A DNA stretch of 64,000 nt, taken from NCBI GenBank assembly GCA_039942715.1, contig JBDVBY010000008.1:62001-126000 (forward strand). The letters are read 5' to 3'. Positions 59,483 through 64,000 of the stretch are shown piece by piece. Made by a program: the position numbers and the translations under genes. Numbering within the stretch: position 1 is the stretch's first letter; each line of letters starts with the position of its first letter. Origin of the DNA: JABDJX01 sp039942715. Its GTDB lineage: Bacteria; Pseudomonadota; Alphaproteobacteria; Rhodobacterales; Rhodobacteraceae. The notes beneath the pieces are model-generated. The model saw nothing but the letters and a program-made list of their open reading frames with translations, searched no databases and was not told where the DNA came from.

Positions 59483-60226
59483 TCATAATTGCACGTGTAT
59501 GTGATCATCGTGGCGTGCTGCGCGGCAACCCTGGAAACGGATCTTTTCGCTACTGATCTGAAGCCGGGTTGTCAGGTGCGGCTCGATGAACATTTTTCCG
59601 ACGCGCAGGTCGTTTGCCAAAATGCGCATGACAGCGCGCGTGCGTTCCGGCTCGAGCTGCCAATCGGGCCAGAGCGGTTGTAAGGCGCGCGCATTCCATC
59701 TCAGGCTGATGGCGTTTGGGGGGCACGTGGTCATGCCGTTTTCAAATGCGAAATAGCCGACAGGTGAGCGCGTTTTCCCGGGCAGGTATGCGCCATCGCT
59801 TTGGTAATAAAAGGCGATATCTGCCTTTTGACCATCATCGTGGCTTAGGTGCGGCAAAAGAGGAAAGGTGTCGAAGAAGGGAAAGCTTGCGTCCAGAATG
59901 AGGGTGAGTGTACCGGGATAAATTCGGGCAATTTCGCTTGCCGTATCGCTTAAAACATCGCGCATTTCGGGCACCACATAGTGGCGGTTCAGGGCGCAAT
60001 ACATGACAGACTGCATTTTCATTGGCCCGCCTGAATGGCAGGGCAAAGCGACGCGGCCAAAACTTGGTGCGATAAAGACTGCTGAAAGCGAGAGCGCGAC
60101 GTAGGCAAAGGTGAAAGTCAGGAAACGTCGTTTGAAAAAGAGTGCGCAAAACCACGCGAGGCCACCAACTTGGGTCAGGAGCGTCAAAATCCCAATCAGG
60201 AAAAAGTGAAAGCCCGCGCGCATCAT
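59483..60226 (-). CDS. Membrane-anchored LAS-type metallopeptidase-like protein
   Basis: A 247-residue protein of no named family I know. Two hydrophobic segments (residues about 7-30 and 38-54) anchor it. The rest carries the zinc-site plan of LAS peptidases (MepA, VanX, DacB-type): His129 and Asp136 in SHDDGQKADIAFYY (HxxGxxxD spacing), and a C-terminal HDDHIHV with acidic residues just before His242/His244. The second motif ends the protein, as in MepA. It may cleave peptidoglycan cross-links at the outer face of the inner membrane. Divergent from the MATE gene by 46 bases. Confidence 0.7.
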   Translation of the reverse strand: MMRAGFHFFLIGILTLLTQVGGLAWFCALFFKRRFLTFTFAYVALSLSAVFIAPSFGRVALPCHSGGPMKMQSVMYCALNRHYVVPEMRDVLSDTASEIARIYPGTLTLILDASFPFFDTFPLLPHLSHDDGQKADIAFYYQSDGAYLPGKTRSPVGYFAFENGMTTCPPNAISLRWNARALQPLWPDWQLEPERTRAVMRILANDLRVGKMFIEPHLTTRLQISSEKIRFQGCRAARHDDHIHVQL

Positions 60227-60272
60227 ACCTTTGAGATTGCCCCCTAGCGATGCGCAGGTCTATAGCAAAGCC

Positions 60273-61640
60273 ATGGTTCAAAATAGTGACCTTTCCCAAC
60301 CACGCACCAGCGTTGGTGCTCAAGCCCGTGCCTTGTTGGTGCTGGGCCTGCCGTTGATCGGCAGCCATGTGGCGCAAACGCTGATCAGTGTGACAGATAC
60401 GTTGATGATGGGGTGGTATGGCATTCCAGAACTGGCCGCTTTGTCGTTGGCCGGGCCCGTTTTTCACATCGTTTTCATTCTTGGATCGGGCTTTGGTTGG
60501 GCCGTGATGCCTATGGTCGCTTCATATGCCGCGAACGACGATGATCGCCAAATTCGCCGCGTCACCCGCATGGGGCTATGGCTTGCGATCCTGTTTGGTG
60601 TTTTGGCGCTACCGTTGTTTTTCTTTTTCGGAACGCTTTTCGCAATGATAGGGCAAGAGGCCGACGTCGCACGGCTGGCGGGCATCTATATGTCGATCAT
60701 GGGCTTTGGGATGATTCCGGCTATCCTTGTTATGGTATTGAAAAGTTATCTCTCGGCCCTTGAGCTGACGCGCGCTATTCTGGTGGCTACGCTCGGTGCT
60801 GTTGGCTTGAACATTGTCGTCAATTACATGCTGATTTTCGGCAACTGCGGCGCGCCCGAACTTGGTGTTGCGGGCGCGGGTTTTGCATCGTTGTTCAGCA
60901 ATGCGTTTAGCTTCGCTGCCCTTGCGATTTATGCGGTTTGGCGCAGACCTGATCACGAGCTTTTTCGCAACTTTCATAAGCCCGATTGGGAGGCGTTTGG
61001 CCGGGTGTTTCGCCTTGGCTGGCCGATTGGCACGACCAGCGTGGCCGAGGTTGCGCTCTTTGCTGCCGCCAGCGTCATGATGGGGTGGGTCGGAACCGTT
61101 GCATTGGCAGCGCATGGAATTGCTTTGAATATTGCCGGGCTGTCGTTCATGATTCATGTCGGCCTAAGCCAAGCAACCACGGTGCGCGTCGGCAAGGCCT
61201 GGGCGCGGGAGGATCGTGAGACTCTGCGCATTGCGTCCATCGCCGGCATTCTGTTGTCGCTGGTTGCTGCGGTTTTGATCGCGGTTGTTTTTGTCGCTAT
61301 CCCCGAGCCTTTGATCGGTATTTTTGTGGGTCCCGATGAAGAGGGGCGCGCGGCCATTTTGCAGGTCGGCGCTGCTTTATTGATCGTGGCGGCTTTGTTT
61401 CAACTGGTCGACAGCGGGCAGGTCATGGCGCTTGGCATGTTGCGCGGGGTGCAAGATACGCGCGTCCCGATGGTGATGGCGATCGTCAGTTATTGGATGA
61501 TTGGATTGCCGATCAGCTATCTGCTTGGCTTCACCTTTGATCTTGGTGCTGTCGGCATTTGGCTAGGATTAACGATGGGGTTGGCGGCGGCCTGCGTATT
61601 GATGCAGGTACGGTTTTGGCGGCGTTACGCTAACGCTTAG
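60273..61640 (+). CDS. MATE-family multidrug efflux transporter (NorM type)
   Basis: Twelve-helix Na+ or H+-driven efflux pump of about 455 residues made of two related halves. SVTDTLMMGWYGIPELAALS is the typical first-half start, and the second-half counterpart is EVALFAAASVMMGWVGTVALAAHGIALN. The ATG at 60273 was chosen because an in-frame start at 60231 adds 14 hydrophilic residues. It shares a short intergenic region with the LAS-like gene. The stop overlaps the convergent ptsP stop. Confidence 0.93.
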   Translation: MVQNSDLSQPRTSVGAQARALLVLGLPLIGSHVAQTLISVTDTLMMGWYGIPELAALSLAGPVFHIVFILGSGFGWAVMPMVASYAANDDDRQIRRVTRMGLWLAILFGVLALPLFFFFGTLFAMIGQEADVARLAGIYMSIMGFGMIPAILVMVLKSYLSALELTRAILVATLGAVGLNIVVNYMLIFGNCGAPELGVAGAGFASLFSNAFSFAALAIYAVWRRPDHELFRNFHKPDWEAFGRVFRLGWPIGTTSVAEVALFAAASVMMGWVGTVALAAHGIALNIAGLSFMIHVGLSQATTVRVGKAWAREDRETLRIASIAGILLSLVAAVLIAVVFVAIPEPLIGIFVGPDEEGRAAILQVGAALLIVAALFQLVDSGQVMALGMLRGVQDTRVPMVMAIVSYWMIGLPISYLLGFTFDLGAVGIWLGLTMGLAAACVLMQVRFWRRYANA

Positions 61641-63892
61641 TCTACGTTGTTACGCAACCACGCCATCACGTCTGAACGCACTGATTGTGCACCGCTTTCG
61701 CAGGCCTGATCAATGACCGCGCGCGCTTCGCCCAAATCAACGCGACGCAACAGATGTTTGACCGGTCCGACAGAGGCAGGCCGCATCGAAAGCGAGCGCA
61801 GCCCCATCGCCGCAAAGCAGAGCGCTTCAACCGGACGTCCCGCATCTTCGCCGCAAAAACTGACGGGCGTATGCGTCTCGTCGCAGCGCTCGGCGATCTG
61901 CGCAATAAAGCGCAGGAAGCTGACGTTGAGAGTATCATAGCGGCGGCGCACGCGTTCGTTTTCGCGGTCAGCGGCAAAGAAAAACTGTTTCAAGTCATTG
62001 CCGCCTATGGAGATAAAGTCAGCCATTTCAAAGAACTGGCGCGGTGCAAAGGCAATTGATGGGGTTTCCAGCATCGTGCCTATTTCAACTTTTTGCGGCA
62101 AGACATGCCCAAGTTTGCGTTCACGCTCGATCTCATCAAGCACATGCTGACGGGCGGCTTTGAATTCATCGAATTGGGCGACAAACGGGAACATCACCGT
62201 CAAAGGACGACCTTGGGCCGCGCGGATCAACGCCTGCAACTGCATGCGCATCACCCCCGGCTTGTCCAAGCCTACGCGGATCGCGCGCCAGCCTAGGGCC
62301 GGGTTCGGCTCATCTTCGCGCTTCATGTAGGGCAGGACTTTGTCCGAGCCGATATCAAGCGTGCGAAAGGTCACGCGTTTGCCTTCGGCTGCATCCAGAA
62401 CGCGCGCATAAATCGCGGCCAGTTCTGCGCGTTTTGGCACAGTGTTGCGCGCTAGAAACTGAAGTTCCGTTCGAAACAGGCCCACGCCTTCCGCGCCAGA
62501 GCTTGCCAGCGATGGCAATTCGGCAATCAAACCAGCGTTCATGTGAATGGAAATCGTCACGCCGTCTTTGGTTTCAGCCGGCAAATCGCGCAAGCCACTA
62601 TAGCGTTCCTGTGCCTTGGCCTGCATCGCGATCTTGTCGCGAAACGCCGAGATGACGGTGTCATCTGGACGCAGATGCACAATCCCTTGATCACCATCAA
62701 CCATGATCGGATCGCCGTTCAGCGCCTCAGTTACAACACCGTTTGCATGCACGATCAACGGGATCGCCCAAGCGCGCGCCACAATCGCAGCGTGGCTTCC
62801 GACCGAACCCTGTTCAAGCACAATGCCGCGCAGATTATTGCGCCCATAATCGAGCAATTCGGCAGGGCCAATATTGCGGGCCACCAGAATTGCGTTGTCG
62901 GGCATCTCGGCCCCCGTGTCCTGACCTTGGCCGGTTAGAATACGCAAAAGCCGATTGGACAAATCGTCAAGATCTTGCAGGCGTTCGCGCAAATAGGCAT
63001 CGTTTGATTTGCCCATCTTGCGCCGCGCGCCAGATTGCTCTTTTTCAACGGCCGCTTCTGCAGACAGCCCAGCACCGATGTCTTCTTCCATGCGCCGCAT
63101 CCAAGAGCGCGAATTGGCGAACATGCGGTAGGCTTCCAGGACCTCGCGTTGGTCTTTGTCGCGGGAATCGCGGCTAACGGTTTTCAACATATCGTCGACA
63201 GAGATGCGCAAAGCATCCACCGCATCACGCAACCGCTGCGTTTCAACCTCTGGATCATCGGCAACCGGGTTGGTCACCACAACGCGCGGCTCGTGCAGCC
63301 AAACATTCCCTTCGGCCACGCCTTCCTGACCAACGCCGCCGCGCAGCATCATTGGGTTTGTATGGCGCGCGCGCAAAGCTTCGCCTTCGCCAACAAAAGC
63401 CCCAAGCTCGGTCATCTCGGCTAACACCATGGCGACGACCTCAAGCGCGTAAACCTCGTCTTCGGAAAATGCACGCCCTTCGCGCGATTGCACAACCAAC
63501 ACCCCAAGCCTGTCACCAAGACGCTGGATCGGTACGCCACAGAAGGAAGAGAACACTTCTTCGCCCGTTTCGGGCATGTATCGGAACCCTTTGGCCGAAG
63601 GCGCATCGGCTTCGTTGGCCACGCGCCCATCGCGTGCCACGCGCCCGACAAGCCCTTCGCCAAGACGCATACGGGTTTGGTGCACAGCGTCTTTGTTCAA
63701 GCCTTCTGTCGCGCAAAGCTCAAGCGTATCAGCGTCACGGAATAGATAGATTGAACACACGTCCGATCTCATGGATTTGGCAATGATTTCAACGATGTGA
63801 TCAAGCCGAGCTTGCCCTGCCGAATCATCGGCCAGGGTCTCTTTCAATCGCTGCAGCAGCTTGCGACTTTCGCTTTCGTTTGGCTCAACCAT
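61637..63892 (-). CDS. ptsP: Nitrogen PTS enzyme I (PtsP, EI-Ntr)
   Basis: Phosphoenolpyruvate-protein phosphotransferase of 751 residues. The N-terminal GAF domain (about residues 1-165, DHIVEIIAKSMRSDVCSIYLF) senses small metabolites such as glutamine. Enzyme I domains follow: the phospho-His site is in GSVGSHAAIVARAWAIP, and the PEP-binding barrel has VGLFRTELQFLAR and ISIGGNDLKQFFFAADR. It feeds phosphate to NPr and EIIA-Ntr, linking nitrogen and K+ control. In related genomes it often follows lysC; here lysC is 10 kb away. The final 108 bases of the window hold only its upstream region. Confidence 0.96.
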   Translation of the reverse strand: MVEPNESESRKLLQRLKETLADDSAGQARLDHIVEIIAKSMRSDVCSIYLFRDADTLELCATEGLNKDAVHQTRMRLGEGLVGRVARDGRVANEADAPSAKGFRYMPETGEEVFSSFCGVPIQRLGDRLGVLVVQSREGRAFSEDEVYALEVVAMVLAEMTELGAFVGEGEALRARHTNPMMLRGGVGQEGVAEGNVWLHEPRVVVTNPVADDPEVETQRLRDAVDALRISVDDMLKTVSRDSRDKDQREVLEAYRMFANSRSWMRRMEEDIGAGLSAEAAVEKEQSGARRKMGKSNDAYLRERLQDLDDLSNRLLRILTGQGQDTGAEMPDNAILVARNIGPAELLDYGRNNLRGIVLEQGSVGSHAAIVARAWAIPLIVHANGVVTEALNGDPIMVDGDQGIVHLRPDDTVISAFRDKIAMQAKAQERYSGLRDLPAETKDGVTISIHMNAGLIAELPSLASSGAEGVGLFRTELQFLARNTVPKRAELAAIYARVLDAAEGKRVTFRTLDIGSDKVLPYMKREDEPNPALGWRAIRVGLDKPGVMRMQLQALIRAAQGRPLTVMFPFVAQFDEFKAARQHVLDEIERERKLGHVLPQKVEIGTMLETPSIAFAPRQFFEMADFISIGGNDLKQFFFAADRENERVRRRYDTLNVSFLRFIAQIAERCDETHTPVSFCGEDAGRPVEALCFAAMGLRSLSMRPASVGPVKHLLRRVDLGEARAVIDQACESGAQSVRSDVMAWLRNNVD

Positions 63893-64000
63893 CGGTTTTG
63901 GTCCGGATCCCCTTTAGGGCCGGTTCTGGCCCTCGCGCCTGAATAGACCACACTCGGCGCGCGCGTGCGAGTGGGTTTTGCCAACATTTGGAATGAAGCT

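Noticed and set aside
1..64000. CRISPR arrays, tRNA or rRNA genes, transposases, prophage genes
   Set aside because: I looked for regularly spaced repeats, tRNA-like cloverleaf ends, rRNA-like conserved blocks, DDE transposases and phage structural genes and saw none. Short or divergent tRNAs could still be missed by eye.

Overview
The window comes from an alphaproteobacterium, almost certainly a marine Rhodobacteraceae (Roseobacter group). The pointers are a class I lysyl-tRNA synthetase, a TAXI-type TRAP transporter with a fused permease, an EI-Ntr (PtsP), choline sulfatase, DUF6868, DUF4864 and DUF533 genes, moderately high G+C, and a dispersed palindromic repeat whose tail reads GAGTATTTTT-AATAGATGAAGA. 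It is chromosomal and mostly ordinary. I saw no rRNA, tRNA, CRISPR array, insertion sequence or prophage.

Layout. 1-6.6 kb: a DctB-like sensor kinase cut by the window edge, then a TAXI TRAP receptor, its fused permease and a translationally coupled small membrane protein, then a Gfo/Idh/MocA oxidoreductase. 6.7-11.8 kb: a polytopic membrane protein, then a myo-inositol-type cluster (iolC-iolB-iolJ-like on the minus strand, divergent from iolE, with a 21-bp operator-like palindrome between). 11.9-14.6 kb: an oxalyl-CoA-synthetase-like ligase coupled to a PanE-like reductase. 14.7-23.0 kb: a tightly packed nine-gene minus-strand operon holding a creatininase-family hydrolase, a 2-oxoglutarate/Fe(II) oxygenase, two flavodoxin-fold reductases, a FAD oxidase, a CodA-like deaminase and an NMT1/ThiY-type ABC importer, with a RidA gene divergent from it. 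I cannot match this set to a described pathway. It looks like uptake and catabolism of a small N-containing, probably heterocyclic, compound.

23.2-32.4 kb: RidA, an SRAP (YedK/HMCES) protein lacking the catalytic Cys2, an orphan ParA, a Kef-type antiporter, choline sulfatase, a GST/EamA pair, a LysE-type exporter, a 19-residue microprotein gene and a cold-shock gene. 32.8-37.0 kb: dodecin, an orphan BrnA-like gene, a DUF6868 gene, an A/T-rich gene whose product begins like a proteasome beta subunit (Thr1, Asp17 and a Lys-Lys near position 33), and ettA.

37-64 kb is mainly housekeeping: an M23 lipoprotein, a methyltransferase-like protein, an aldo/keto reductase, nadD, dacB, a TerB-like gene, lysK, a parallel beta-helix protein, a sirtuin, a PCu(A)C copper chaperone, lysC, DUF533, a D-2-hydroxyacid dehydrogenase coupled to a HEXXH lipoprotein and an MFS carrier, SOUL, miaB, a VOC gene behind a near-perfect SoxR-box promoter, a membrane-anchored LAS-type peptidase-like protein, a MATE pump and ptsP.

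The items most worth a second look are the proteasome-like Ntn-hydrolase candidate (34140-35342), the unassigned catabolic operon (14676-22981), the Pro2 SRAP protein (23618-24235), the SoxR box (59021-59051) and the dispersed palindromic repeat family. All assignments come from reading motifs. No database search was run.
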